Position numbers and translations under genes: made by a program. This document shows, one piece after another, positions 1 through 8,772 of a DNA stretch of 64,000 nucleotides; position 1 is the first letter of the stretch, and each line of letters begins with the position of its first letter. Below the pieces are notes generated by a model. The model searched no databases. It was not told the DNA's origin and was given only the letters and a program-made list of their open reading frames with translations. This stretch comes from Chryseobacterium sp. ISL-80 (GTDB lineage: Bacteria; Bacillota; Bacilli; Bacillales; Cytobacillaceae). The stretch lies in contig JAGGQZ010000014.1 in NCBI GenBank assembly GCA_018613055.1, positions 180,993 to 244,992 of the forward strand. The letters run 5' to 3'.

Positions 1-100
1 TTTCGTCTGGGAGCACCAAACTTGTCCGAAGTCGACCCTGGTTTGGACAGCTTTTCGCTTAGGAGCACTAAACTTGTCCGAAGTCGCCACTGGTTCCTCC
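1..100. repeat. 52-bp hairpin repeat, edge copies
   Basis: Two copies of TTGTCCGAAGTCG start 52 bases apart (positions 22 and 74). Between them lies a GGACAG arm that can pair with TTGTCC. The design and period match the arrays at 26050-27043 and 41878-42360. The array probably continues to the left of the window. Confidence 0.7.
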
Positions 101-190
101 CCTTTCCAGCCCTATACAAAGGATTTATACCAGCTGTTCTAGAAAGTACATATAAGGGTCAAGCTTAAACATAGAAGGAGGATTTTTCAG

Positions 191-613
191 ATGTACGAAC
201 TGAAGACGAAAGAAAACGATAATAGTGTCATCAGCTTTATCGAGAGTGTCGACAACTTAAAAAAACGTGAGGATGCCTACAGGTTATTGGATATTTTTAC
301 CGAAACGACAGGGTACCCAGCAAAAATGTGGGGACCGAGCATCATTGGATTTGGCTCGTATCATTATAAATATGACTCCGGTCACGAAGGGGATGCCCCG
401 CTTGTCGGCTTTTCTCCGCGAAAAGCTAAGATCAGCTTGTATTTTGCCACTGGCGACACCGAAAGAGAGGCATTGTTGAAGGAGTTCGGCAAACACACCT
501 CAGGAAAAGCATGTGTGTACATAAACAAAGTAGATGATATTGATATTGAAGTATTGAAGGCTCTGATCAAGCAGTCTGTTTCCTTTTTACAAGAAAAATA
601 TCCACATACATAA
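191..613 (+). CDS. DUF1801 (YdhG-like) domain protein
   Basis: A 140-residue soluble protein of the DUF1801 family. These are small proteins of unsettled biochemical role, related to the YdhG fold. The family pattern is visible: an aromatic and glycine-rich stretch near residues 46-60 (WGPSIIGFGSYHYKY), a basic FSPRKAKISLYF segment near residues 74-85, and a lysine-rich GKACVYI strand near residue 105. The start is supported by GAAGGAGG about ten bases upstream. It stands alone, with no clear operon partner. Function is not predicted beyond the family. Confidence 0.8.
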   Translation: MYELKTKENDNSVISFIESVDNLKKREDAYRLLDIFTETTGYPAKMWGPSIIGFGSYHYKYDSGHEGDAPLVGFSPRKAKISLYFATGDTEREALLKEFGKHTSGKACVYINKVDDIDIEVLKALIKQSVSFLQEKYPHT

Positions 614-723
614 ACCATCATCCCCCTCCTGCAACACAACTGTAAATAACTGGTCTTTTTAAAGTCATATAAAACGGGAATTAAAAGGGTAAGCGGAGTT
701 ATTTGCAAATGGAGGGAACGAAG

Positions 724-1044
724 ATGAAAAAATCGACCAAAAATTTTGTACTGGCTTCCTTGCTCTCAGCAGGCGGCGCTGTACTTCTGACAGCTGCTTA
801 CCGCAAGAGCCAGCGGGACGTGATTCGTTTTCTTGAGGATACTGACATGAGGAACAGCGAGAAAATTGACCAGATGGAAAGTGTCGATGCGGGCATCGAT
901 CCTGCGGAAAGAGGGCTTACCCAGCTTGACTCCGCGATGCGTGCGGAGTGGCAGGCCAATGGTTTCCCACAGACCCATATGGAAATGGAAGAGTTAGAGA
1001 AGGAAACGGATGTTGAAAACAACACGAACTATGCACCGATGTAA
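724..1044 (+). CDS. small membrane-anchored hypothetical protein
   Basis: A 106-residue protein that I do not recognise. Residues about 7-26 form one hydrophobic segment after a lysine-rich N-terminus, so it is probably a single-pass membrane protein or an uncleaved signal anchor. The remainder is acidic and ends in a Glu/Asn-rich tail. The ATG at 724 is chosen because GGAGGG lies seven bases upstream; an in-frame TTG at 703 has no such site. A strong terminator follows directly, so it is probably a one-gene transcript. Confidence 0.6.
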   Translation: MKKSTKNFVLASLLSAGGAVLLTAAYRKSQRDVIRFLEDTDMRNSEKIDQMESVDAGIDPAERGLTQLDSAMRAEWQANGFPQTHMEMEELEKETDVENNTNYAPM

Positions 1045-1054
1045 TAAATATGGA

Positions 1055-1089
1055 AAGAACCTCACCATTGTCCGGTGAGGTTCTTTTTA
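1055..1089. terminator. bidirectional intrinsic terminator
   Basis: A 12-bp stem (AAGAACCTCACC with its complement), a 7-base loop and a T run on the plus side; the minus side has a T-rich tail too. It separates the convergent genes ending at 1044 and 1087. Confidence 0.85.
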
Positions 1090-2271
1090 TGCATCCAGCA
1101 CAACCTTGTTTTCTTTTTTACCATGTAAAAAGTAATAAAGGACAAATCCAACAAGAATCACTGGCACCATGGCAAGATACAAGCCGTTATACCCATATTT
1201 CGGAACCATGAATCCGAGCATGAATGGCCCGACTCCTATGCCCATGTCCATCGCGATGAAAAACGTTGAAGTTGCCAGTCCCATGCGGTGCGGCGGAGTC
1301 ATCTTGATGGCAACCGTCTGGGCGATGGATTGGAAGTTTCCATACCCCAAACCGATCAGCGCTGCCGCGGCAAGAAATAGTAGACTGGAACTGACCTGGC
1401 TCAGGGCATACATTCCGACCGCAAACACAATCAACGCGGGATATGCCACGCTGTTTGCGCCTCTGACATCCATCAGTTTGCCAGTGAACGGCCGGGAAAA
1501 TAATACCGCGAGTGCGTAAACGAAGAAGTACAAACTCCCCACCTCCGCAAGGCCAGTCTCCTTCGCATATGACGCGATAAAAGAGAGCGTTCCGGAATAC
1601 GCAAGCGCGATGATGAACATGACAATCGATACCGGAAGGGCATTTGGCTCAAAATAATTAGCAAGGCTGAATCTTCTGCTTTTCGTTTCGTCCGCCTGGT
1701 AGTCCACGACCGGTTCTTTGATCGTTAGGGCAATCGGCAAACACGCCGCACCGACAACCAGGGAGAAGATGAACATGCTCAGATAGCCAAACTCATTGAT
1801 CATCGCCAGGCCGATCAGCGGACCAATCGCCGTAGATAAAATCACACTCAAGCTAAAATAGCTGATCCCTTCCCCTTTCCTGCTGGCAGGAACTACCTGC
1901 GCCACAATCGTACCGGTTGCTGTTGAGGCAAACCCGATCCCAATTCCGTGCAAGAAACGGATGGCAAGCAGAAAATAGATATTAGAAGGAATGAGATAAA
2001 GAGCAGATATAAGAACAAAAAACAGAATTCCTCCAAGCAACATCTTTTTGCTGCCAATTCGTGCAATTTCTTTGCCGCCATACAATCTGGCAAAAAGAAC
2101 CCCGATGATGAAAATACTAGAGGCCAGTCCCGCCATGCTGCTGGACGCACCATAAGTATCGGTCGCGTACGAGGCCATCGTCACAATCAGCAAATACATC
2201 GACAGCATGATCACGAAGTTCACGACCGAGATCGAGATGAAATCCTTCGTCCATAATTTTTCTTTAGGCAT
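1087..2271 (-). CDS. MFS transporter
   Basis: A 394-residue major facilitator permease with about 12 hydrophobic segments. The loop after helix 2 reads ARLYGGKEIARIGSKKML, a degenerate form of the MFS motif A (GxxxDRxGRR). Such proteins are usually drug or metabolite exporters of the AraJ/YdhP kind; the substrate cannot be read from the sequence. The start at 2271 is preferred over an upstream in-frame codon at 2313 because GAGGAGG lies about eight bases before it. It is divergent from the degV-family gene. Confidence 0.8.
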   Translation of the reverse strand: MPKEKLWTKDFISISVVNFVIMLSMYLLIVTMASYATDTYGASSSMAGLASSIFIIGVLFARLYGGKEIARIGSKKMLLGGILFFVLISALYLIPSNIYFLLAIRFLHGIGIGFASTATGTIVAQVVPASRKGEGISYFSLSVILSTAIGPLIGLAMINEFGYLSMFIFSLVVGAACLPIALTIKEPVVDYQADETKSRRFSLANYFEPNALPVSIVMFIIALAYSGTLSFIASYAKETGLAEVGSLYFFVYALAVLFSRPFTGKLMDVRGANSVAYPALIVFAVGMYALSQVSSSLLFLAAAALIGLGYGNFQSIAQTVAIKMTPPHRMGLATSTFFIAMDMGIGVGPFMLGFMVPKYGYNGLYLAMVPVILVGFVLYYFLHGKKENKVVLDA

Positions 2272-2318
2272 CAAGCTTCCTCCTCGCTGTAATTTTTGAA
2301 TGCAATAAACCATTTTGC

Positions 2319-2328
2319 TTGATATAAT
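2319..2328 (+). promoter_or_regulatory. possible extended -10 promoter of the degV-family gene
   Basis: TTGATATAAT gives a TGn extension plus a perfect TATAAT hexamer about 120 bases before the start at 2450. No good -35 is seen at 17 bases, so this is tentative. Confidence 0.35.
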
Positions 2329-2449
2329 TATTTCGGAAAACGAATTAAATTATAACGCTTTAACATGGATGTGTCCAGAGCCATATGTACTTGCCTGCAT
2401 GCACCATGCACTTTTAAAAGACTATTTTATTAGAGGTGAAGTTTTCAAG

Positions 2450-3274
2450 ATGAAAATCATCACAGACAGCTCCGCTGATTTGCCTTCCGAGCTGATGGAG
2501 CGATATGACATAACCATTGTACCTTTAACCATTTCCATTAACGGCCAGGATTATTTGGAGAAAGAAGACCTGACACCACAGGAATTTTTTAATAAAATGT
2601 TTGCTGCTGACGAGCTGCCAAAGACGTCACAGCCCTCTCCCGCTGCCTTCGCGGATGCTTTCTCAAAATTCGCGCCAGATGATGAACTGCTGTGCCTGAC
2701 GATTTCCTCTGGATTAAGCCGCACCTATCAATCCGCCTGCATGGGCAGGGATTTATCGACCGCCCATATAACTGTGTTTGATACACTTGCCGGATCAATG
2801 GGACATGGATTGCAAATACTCCGGGCCGCTGAACTGGCTGAACAGGGTAATACCATGGGAGAAATCGTAGAAAACCTGACTGCCTACCGGGAAAATATGA
2901 ATATTCTTATTCTCCTGGATACGCTTGAGAATATCGTCAAAGGCGGGCGTTTGAGCAAATTCCAGGGTTCCCTTGCTAAGATCCTCAACATAAAAGTCAT
3001 TTTAGAAAGAGTCGACGGCGGCAAAGTGGAAATCCTCGAAAAAGTCCGCGGCAGGAAAAAGTTCGAAAGAAGAGTCCTTGAAATCATTCAGGAACGCGGG
3101 AATGATTTTACCGATGTAACCTTTGGCATCACCCATACCGGAAATGCATTCGACGCCGAAGCACTAAAGCAGGAAATCATCACCCTGTTATCACCCAAGG
3201 AAGTCCTGATCAGTTATATGGGAGCGACAATGGGTACATATGCCGGGAAGAATGGGATGATAATATCTTTTTAG
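2450..3274 (+). CDS. DegV family fatty-acid-binding protein (FakB-like)
   Basis: A 274-residue DegV/FakB protein. Family members bind a fatty acid and present it to the FakA kinase for incorporation into phospholipid. The N-terminal signature MKIITDSSADLP is present, as are the SSGLS loop near residue 90 and the GRLSKFQG region near residue 165. The start at 2450 is preferred over an in-frame codon at 2315 because AGAGGTGAA lies ten bases upstream and the DegV fold begins right there. No fakA lies nearby, which is usual because fakB paralogues are scattered. Confidence 0.88.
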   Translation: MKIITDSSADLPSELMERYDITIVPLTISINGQDYLEKEDLTPQEFFNKMFAADELPKTSQPSPAAFADAFSKFAPDDELLCLTISSGLSRTYQSACMGRDLSTAHITVFDTLAGSMGHGLQILRAAELAEQGNTMGEIVENLTAYRENMNILILLDTLENIVKGGRLSKFQGSLAKILNIKVILERVDGGKVEILEKVRGRKKFERRVLEIIQERGNDFTDVTFGITHTGNAFDAEALKQEIITLLSPKEVLISYMGATMGTYAGKNGMIISF

Positions 3275-3374
3275 ACGGGATAAAATAAGAATACTTCAGA
3301 CATTTCCCCTACACGCCACAGTTTTGTTCCAATCATAAGTGGGTAGCTTTATTTATTATGAAAGGAGAGTACAT

Positions 3375-4103
3375 ATGTGGAATGCAGCACTTTGGGGGGC
3401 AGTGTCAGGATCTGCAGTATTGCTAGGTTCCCTGGCAGCAATGATTTTTTCCATTCCTAAAAAGGTCATTGGTTGGGTTATGGCCTTTGGCACAGGTGTC
3501 CTGATTGGCGCCGCTTCCTATGAACTGTTAGGAGATGCGGTTCAGGAAGGCGGAATTCTCGCAAGCAGCATCGGGTTTGTCGCAGGGGCTTCCATCTTCA
3601 CTCTGCTAGATATACTGGTATCCAGAAAAGGTGCATCCGACCGGAAACGTTCCGGCAAGCAGGCAGATGAAAATGCCGGAATTGCGATCTTCATAGGTAC
3701 CATAATGGATGCCATACCAGAGTCGATCATGATCGGTGCAAGCCTTCTTGAACAAAATACTGTCAGTTTCCTTCTCGTCATCGCCATTTTCGTCAGCAAC
3801 ATTCCTGAAGGACTATCCAGCACAGCAGGACTGAGGAAAAGCGGGTATTCACGCCTGAAAATTTCAGTAATGTGGATTTCCGTCCTGGTAATTGCCACTC
3901 TTTCTTCCTGGTCTGGCTACTTTTTTCTCCAGGATGCCTCGGAGGCTCTCATGGCCGGCATTTCAGGATTCGCCGGCGGTGGCATCATTGCCATGATCGC
4001 ATCCACAATGATGCCAGAAGCCTACGAAGAAAGCGGCCCCGTCACCGGCCTGATCACCGCACTGGGTTTGCTGGCTTCATTGGTCCTGCATCATCTGTCA
4101 TAA
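3375..4103 (+). CDS. ZIP family metal transporter
   Basis: A 242-residue membrane protein with about eight hydrophobic segments, matching ZIP divalent metal permeases. Two metal-site helices are visible: GTIMDAIPESIMIG near residue 108 and SNIPEGLSSTAGLRKSG near residue 138. The second corresponds to the usual HNxPEG motif with Ser in place of His, so metal preference may differ from zinc importers. The start at 3375 is backed by GGAGAG; an upstream in-frame codon at 3339 has none. It is monocistronic, ending in a hairpin. Confidence 0.82.
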   Translation: MWNAALWGAVSGSAVLLGSLAAMIFSIPKKVIGWVMAFGTGVLIGAASYELLGDAVQEGGILASSIGFVAGASIFTLLDILVSRKGASDRKRSGKQADENAGIAIFIGTIMDAIPESIMIGASLLEQNTVSFLLVIAIFVSNIPEGLSSTAGLRKSGYSRLKISVMWISVLVIATLSSWSGYFFLQDASEALMAGISGFAGGGIIAMIASTMMPEAYEESGPVTGLITALGLLASLVLHHLS

Positions 4104-4107
4104 ATTG

Positions 4108-4136
4108 TGCCGGGCGACAAGCCCGGTCTTTTTATT
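4108..4136 (+). terminator. intrinsic terminator after the ZIP gene
   Basis: CCGGGC stem, GACAA loop, GCCCGG, then a CTTTTT tail. Confidence 0.85.
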
Positions 4137-4176
4137 TGTAATTGTTCTTCTCCGGGTATGCTCTTTTATGGTCCCA

Positions 4177-4280
4177 TATTCTCCTTTTATGTGACCGTAC
4201 TCCCTCGATTCTCCCTTTCACGGGCACATATTCTCCTTTTATGTGACCGTACTCCCTCGGTTCTCTCTTTCACGGGCACA
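4177..4280. repeat. two direct copies of a 52-bp unit
   Basis: The segment beginning at 4177 (TATTCTCC...) is repeated almost exactly 52 bases later at 4229. Each unit has two related halves of about 26 bases (CTCCTTTTATGTGACCGTA and CTCCCTTTCACGGGCACAT). The length equals that of the hairpin arrays elsewhere, but the sequence differs. Confidence 0.75.
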
Positions 4281-4401
4281 TAGCATGCATTACCATCACC
4301 ATTTCCTCATATTTCTTCCAAGTCAAAAACCCATGAAACTTCCCGCTTGTTCAAAACGTAAATTCAACTAGGAAAAGGTGTTTCCAGAAAGGATGAAACA
4401 A

Positions 4402-4590
4402 GTGAACTATGCGAAAGAATGTCCGAAATGCGGTGGAATGGAGATTGGAAGAGGTAAACAAGATGGATATGCTGTTATACGTCCCGAGAACAAGGTAATG
4501 AGCTTAGGTTCTGAAGTGTTGCATATTATTTGTACAGACTGCGGTTTCATCATTGAGAGCTATGTCAAGAAGCCGGAAAAATTCAAATAA
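4402..4590 (+). CDS. small zinc-ribbon protein (TFIIIB-like annotation in Bacillus)
   Basis: A 62-residue protein with two CxxC pairs, CPKC near residue 6 and CTDC near residue 46, arranged as a zinc ribbon. It ends in SYVKKPEKFK, a tail shared by a Bacillus family often labelled 'transcription initiation factor TFIIIB' by zinc-ribbon similarity alone. The GTG at 4402 is chosen because AAAGGA lies eight bases upstream; GTG 4378 and ATG 4393 have badly spaced sites. True function unknown. Confidence 0.65.
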   Translation: MNYAKECPKCGGMEIGRGKQDGYAVIRPENKVMSLGSEVLHIICTDCGFIIESYVKKPEKFK

Positions 4591-4625
4591 AGGCTGCCAG
4601 CATCATACTGGCAGCCTTCACTCTT
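4591..4625. terminator. bidirectional terminator
   Basis: AGGCTGCCAG stem with a seven-base loop and a perfect complement. It lies between the convergent zinc-ribbon gene and putP. Confidence 0.85.
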
Positions 4626-6095
4626 TTATTCAGACATAATGTTTTCCATTTCATTAAATTCTTCTTTTACCGCTTTGCCTGGTCCTGTTGTTATTTTACT
4701 TACAACGATCACGGCAATCAGGCTCAGGAAGAATCCTGGGATCATTTCATACATGAACTCGGATAGTCCATCGATGCTGATCCAGATGATGACGGTTAGC
4801 GCACCGACAAGGATTCCGGAAAGCGCGCCCCATCGATTCATGTTCTTCCAGTATAGGCTCAGGAGCATAACTGGTCCAAATGCAGCGCCGAATCCAGCCC
4901 ATGCGTTACCGACCAATGAAAGTATTGTATCGTTTGGAGTGTATGAAAGCGCGATTCCGACTAATGCTACAAGCAGCACGGCTGCACGTCCAATAAATAC
5001 TAATTCCTTGTCCGATGCTTCGCGGCGGAAGAACGCTTTGTAAAAGTCCTCCGTCAGCGCACTTGATGTAACAAGTAGCTGAGAAGAAATCGTACTCATA
5101 ATCGCAGCTAAAATCGCAGCGAGCAAGAATCCCGTGATATATGGGTTGAACAGGATATTTGCGAACATGATAAATACTGTTTCAGGGTTATCAAGTGTCA
5201 CATTGTTTACCTGAACATAAGCAATACCTACAAGACCAACTGCCAAAGCACCAATAATCGATACGATCATCCAGCCCATTGCAATTCTGCGTGCAGGCTT
5301 AAGCTCTTCTACAGAATTGATTGCCATAAAGCGCACAATGATATGAGGCTGGCCGAAGTAACCAAGACCCCATGCTAATAGTGAAATGATCCCAAGGAAA
5401 GTCGTCCCCTTGAAAAGGTCCATCATCGTAGGATCAATTGCACTTACTGTCTCCATAACATTTGTTGGTCCCCCAAGTTCTGTGAAAGCAACCACAGGCA
5501 CCAGGACAAGCGCAAGGAACATGATGACACCTTGAACGAAGTCAGTCAAACTAACAGCAAGGAAGCCGCCGAATAGCGTATAAATGATGACAACACCAGC
5601 TGTCACGAACAAGCCCGTACGATAATCAAGCCCGAATGCCGACTCGAACAAAGTACCGCCCGAAACAAAACCCGCTGAGGTGTACAGCGTGAAGAAAATG
5701 ATAATAACAACTGCGGAGACAGAACGCAGAATTTTAGTTTGATCCGAAAAGCGGTTTTCAAGGAAATCGGGGATTGTAATTGAATCATTTGCCAACTCCG
5801 TATAAGTTCGAAGTCTTGGAGCTAAAATGAGGTAGTTCAAATAGGCACCAATCGATAGACCAATTGCGATCCATGCACTGGAAATACCCGAGGTGTACAT
5901 TGCCCCCGGCAAACCCATCATCATCCAGCCGCTCATATCAGAAGCACCTGCTGAAAGAGCTGTTACCGACGGTCCAAGACCTCGTCCGCCAAGCATATAG
6001 TCTGACAGATCAGACGTTTTGCGGTATGCATACAATCCAATCAGGATCATAGCGATAAAATAAATTGCTAAAGAAATAAATACTTCAAAAGACAC
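4626..6095 (-). CDS. putP: sodium/proline symporter (PutP/OpuE family)
   Basis: A 489-residue sodium:solute symporter with about 13 membrane segments. It takes up proline with Na+ for nutrition or as an osmoprotectant. Diagnostic segments are visible: SLSDYMLGGR-type YMLGGRGLGPSVTALSAGASDMSGWMMMGLPGA near residues 35-67 and GYFGQPHIIVRFMA near residue 252, both typical of PutP. The GTG at 6095 sits seven bases after GGAG, while TTG 6098 directly before it is only four bases away, so either could serve. Standing alone, it could be catabolic PutP or osmotic OpuE; no put catabolic genes are adjacent. Confidence 0.88.
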   Translation of the reverse strand: MSFEVFISLAIYFIAMILIGLYAYRKTSDLSDYMLGGRGLGPSVTALSAGASDMSGWMMMGLPGAMYTSGISSAWIAIGLSIGAYLNYLILAPRLRTYTELANDSITIPDFLENRFSDQTKILRSVSAVVIIIFFTLYTSAGFVSGGTLFESAFGLDYRTGLFVTAGVVIIYTLFGGFLAVSLTDFVQGVIMFLALVLVPVVAFTELGGPTNVMETVSAIDPTMMDLFKGTTFLGIISLLAWGLGYFGQPHIIVRFMAINSVEELKPARRIAMGWMIVSIIGALAVGLVGIAYVQVNNVTLDNPETVFIMFANILFNPYITGFLLAAILAAIMSTISSQLLVTSSALTEDFYKAFFRREASDKELVFIGRAAVLLVALVGIALSYTPNDTILSLVGNAWAGFGAAFGPVMLLSLYWKNMNRWGALSGILVGALTVIIWISIDGLSEFMYEMIPGFFLSLIAVIVVSKITTGPGKAVKEEFNEMENIMSE

Positions 6096-6335
6096 CAAAT
6101 CTCTCCTTTTCGTTTTCCCTAAACGAAATAATTAACATAGTGGTATTGTACTCAGGCATACAAAAAATTCAGCCGAACCACATAGAAAAATTCTTATGTT
6201 AATTATGCCGTCCAAGTTTTTCCTGCCCTCATGGGGCTTACGGTTATTTAACCTAACAAACATCCAAAATTGTTTCAAGGATGTTACACGTTACTGCGAA
6301 CAAGCAAAAACCGCGCCCTGACTAGTCTGTTAGTA

Positions 6336-6350
6336 ATGGTAACGCTTTCA
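6336..6350. promoter_or_regulatory. cre-like site upstream of putP
   Basis: ATGGTAACGCTTTCA matches the CcpA cre consensus WTGNAANCGNWNNCW at all but one fixed position. It lies about 240 bases upstream of putP, so a direct role is uncertain. Confidence 0.4.
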
Positions 6351-6427
6351 AAATTTATCGAAGTAAATATATTGTGAAAATTCAGAAATAGTTATATAGT
6401 GACTGAGCAAGCAGTTTTTAGCAAATT

Positions 6428-6456
6428 AAAACTCCCTGAAAGCAGGGAGTTTTGTT
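6428..6456 (-). terminator. terminator after the gene at 6525
   Basis: ACTCCCTG stem, a short AAAG loop, and T-rich flanks on both strands. Its position fits the end of the minus-strand gene at 6525-6830. Confidence 0.7.
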
Positions 6457-6524
6457 CATATTCCTAATTGAACGGTTAACTGTAATCATTGCATTTTCCA
6501 TCAAGACAGACCAACAAAAGGCTC

Positions 6525-6830
6525 TCAATGTGATGAATGACTAACAAGGTAAAACACCATCAACAAGCTGCTCACTCCAATCGCAACCAAACTAGCATAA
6601 AACACTTTTCTCCATATACCCCCGATGAAGTATACGTTCAGCAAAACATAATACATCAAGGCACTGCCGGCGATAAACAGCAAATATTCCTTGAGATAAC
6701 CGGCTGGCATTGGGTTAGTGACACTTGTCAGTGCCAGCCCTCCAAATATGAATAGACCGATTATATTCAATACCTTTTTCAAATCTGCGTCCAGGTCCTT
6801 CTCACCCGTTGCATTTAGCTGAGTTTTCAT
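6525..6830 (-). CDS. small membrane protein, unknown
   Basis: A 101-residue protein with three hydrophobic segments (about residues 22-40, 47-66 and 73-93) after a charged N-terminus. I do not recognise the family. The ATG at 6830 has GGTGGAG just upstream; an in-frame GTG at 6839 lies inside that site. It is divergent from the amidase gene. Confidence 0.6.
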   Translation of the reverse strand: MKTQLNATGEKDLDADLKKVLNIIGLFIFGGLALTSVTNPMPAGYLKEYLLFIAGSALMYYVLLNVYFIGGIWRKVFYASLVAIGVSSLLMVFYLVSHSSH

Positions 6831-6981
6831 CTTCTCCACCCCATTATTCAGACATACTTAGTTCTACGAGTTCAACCCTTAAATGTTCCCGTAAATATAG
6901 AAAAACCAAGACATGCACCCTGACCAATTCATTTCTCCCACATATCCTATAGGGAATGCCAATTAAAAAGGAGGAGGTTTG

Positions 6982-7800
6982 ATGAAACTATATTTAGATC
7001 CCGGCCATGGCGGCTCGGATCCTGGCGCGCAGGGAAATGGTCTCCGCGAAAAGGATTTGACCCTGGATATTGCGCTTAAACTCCGTTCGATACTGGAAAA
7101 TAACTATAAAAACATTGAAATCAAGATGAGCAGGACAGGCGATGTCACGAAAAGCCTGGCTCAGCGTACTGATGAAGCTAATTCCTGGGGTGCTGATTTT
7201 TACCTGTCGATCCACATCAATTCTGACAATGGTTCTGCCAGTGGATACGAGGATTATATCTATATCAACCTTTCAAATAATTCAGCAACCGCGAGATATC
7301 GGGACATCATCCACACTGAGGTGGTGAAGCTGAACAAACTCAATAACCGCGGCAAGAAGAAAGCTGATTTCCATGTACTACGGGAATCAACGATGGATGC
7401 GATGCTCTCAGAAAACGGCTTTATCGATAATGACCATGATGCCGCCCTTATGAAGCAGGAATCCTGGCGGCGCAGTGTTGCCCAGGGACACGCGAACGGC
7501 ATTGCGAAAGCATTCAATCTTACACCGAAGGAAAGCGCCGATCGCGGAGAACCAGCGGACGGCAGCGGACAATCCCTACACAAAGTGATCGCCGGATCTT
7601 TTAAGGATAGAGCAAATGCTGAGCAGCAAGCCGCAGACCTGAAAGCAAAAGGGTTTGAAAGCTTCATTACGACAGCGGAGATCTCCGGCGAGACCTGGTA
7701 CCGTGTACAAGCTGGTGCTTTTTCGAATCGTGAATCCGCTGAGGCTCGCGTCCGGGAAATAGAGGGCAAGGGAATCAATGCATTTATCACCACAGAGTAA
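6982..7800 (+). CDS. N-acetylmuramoyl-L-alanine amidase with C-terminal SPOR domain
   Basis: A 272-residue cell-wall hydrolase. Residues 1-175 are an Amidase_3 catalytic domain with the zinc ligands in DPGHGG (His 9), REKDLT (Glu 23) and SIHINS (His 76), and the catalytic Glu in SENGFI. Residues about 200-272 hold two SPOR-type repeats (VIAGSFKDRANAEQQAADL, then VQAGAFSNRESAEARVREI) that bind denuded glycan. There is no signal peptide, as in CwlC, the mother-cell lysis amidase of Bacillus. A sporulation role is inferred from that likeness. AGGAGGAGG lies just upstream of the ATG. Confidence 0.88.
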   Translation: MKLYLDPGHGGSDPGAQGNGLREKDLTLDIALKLRSILENNYKNIEIKMSRTGDVTKSLAQRTDEANSWGADFYLSIHINSDNGSASGYEDYIYINLSNNSATARYRDIIHTEVVKLNKLNNRGKKKADFHVLRESTMDAMLSENGFIDNDHDAALMKQESWRRSVAQGHANGIAKAFNLTPKESADRGEPADGSGQSLHKVIAGSFKDRANAEQQAADLKAKGFESFITTAEISGETWYRVQAGAFSNRESAEARVREIEGKGINAFITTE

Positions 7801-7810
7801 GACAGACAAA

Positions 7811-7845
7811 CAGCCGAATCCTGCCAAAGGATCCGGCTGTTTTTA
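7811..7845. terminator. terminator between the amidase and SDR genes
   Basis: CAGCCG...CGGCTG stem extended through an ATCCT/AGGAT pair with one mismatch, then TTTTT. Confidence 0.8.
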
Positions 7846-7875
7846 CTCCCGAAAAAATGCATCCTGTTCTCTGAC

Positions 7876-8661
7876 TTAAATCTCCATACTCCATCTCTCT
7901 TCTTGCGTCTTTTTCAGCTGCTTTTCCGTCTCCTCTGGATAGACTGTCCGGAATTTATGATGGTCGGCAGGAATGATCTCCACCATTTTTGCGATCATGT
8001 CTTCAGGGTCAAACTGATTCTTCAATCCTTCTTCCTGCTTTTCCATATCCTCTTTCCTGGTAAAATTCTTCTCCTCATCGTACCATTTCCACTTTTCCTC
8101 AGCTGCTCGCTTATTGAAGCCTGTTTCAAACGCTCCAGGGTTAATCGTCGCCACTTTTACATTGAACTCCGCAAGCTCTGCCTTCAATGTTTGCGCGATT
8201 CCTTCGATTGCATGCTTGGTAGCCGTGTACGGGCCGACATATGGCGTGGCCGAAATCCCAGCCATCGAGCTCATGAAAATAATCTTTCCGCTGCCTTTCT
8301 CCACCAGTTTTTGCGCTGCAATTTGCACCGTTTCAAGCGTAGCAAACACGTTCACTTCAAAAAGCGCCCGGATTCGGTCCATCGGCACCTCAGCCAGCGG
8401 CCCGCCCTCATTAATCGCTGCATTCGCGACAAACACATCAAAATCATATTCAAGGATCTGTTCACGATCCCGCTCATTGGTTATATCAAGCTTGAACACT
8501 TCCATATCAAGCCCAAGATCCTCCGCTTCCCTCATCAAATCTGTTTTCTGCGAAGTCAGCTCAGTCGTCGCAATCACACGGTGCCCCTTTTTCGCAAGCC
8601 CAATCGACGCCCCTCTTCCTAGCCCGCTCCCGGCACCCGTGATAAAAATCGTTTTCGCCAT
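7876..8661 (-). CDS. short-chain dehydrogenase/reductase (SDR)
   Basis: A 261-residue NAD(P)-dependent oxidoreductase. The Rossmann signature TGAGSGLGRG lies at residues 7-16, NAA near residue 83, and the catalytic triad Ser (SSMAG), Tyr-x-x-x-Lys (YTATK) near residue 150. The C-terminus is unusually Lys/Glu-rich. The substrate is unknown. The start at 8661 is fixed by GGAGG eight bases upstream and by the Rossmann fold starting there; the frame stays open to 8910 without a better site. Confidence 0.88.
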   Translation of the reverse strand: MAKTIFITGAGSGLGRGASIGLAKKGHRVIATTELTSQKTDLMREAEDLGLDMEVFKLDITNERDREQILEYDFDVFVANAAINEGGPLAEVPMDRIRALFEVNVFATLETVQIAAQKLVEKGSGKIIFMSSMAGISATPYVGPYTATKHAIEGIAQTLKAELAEFNVKVATINPGAFETGFNKRAAEEKWKWYDEEKNFTRKEDMEKQEEGLKNQFDPEDMIAKMVEIIPADHHKFRTVYPEETEKQLKKTQEERWSMEI

Positions 8662-8740
8662 GTCCGATTCCTCCAATCCTATCACTCTAATAGTTTCATC
8701 TTCCCACGAGAGTGTCCGATGAAACATAGAAGTCATCCAT

Positions 8741-8772
8741 ATAAAAAAGCCCAGAGCATTAACTCTGAGCCT
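8741..8772 (-). terminator. terminator of the deoxyribosyltransferase-GNAT gene
   Basis: On the minus strand, GCTCAGAG, a short loop, CTCTGGGC and TTTTTT. It overlaps the end of the gene at 8759. Confidence 0.75.

Noticed and set aside
1948-2256. 102-residue frame antisense to the MFS gene
   Set aside because: Composition of an antisense shadow (Gln/His/Arg-rich) and no family features.
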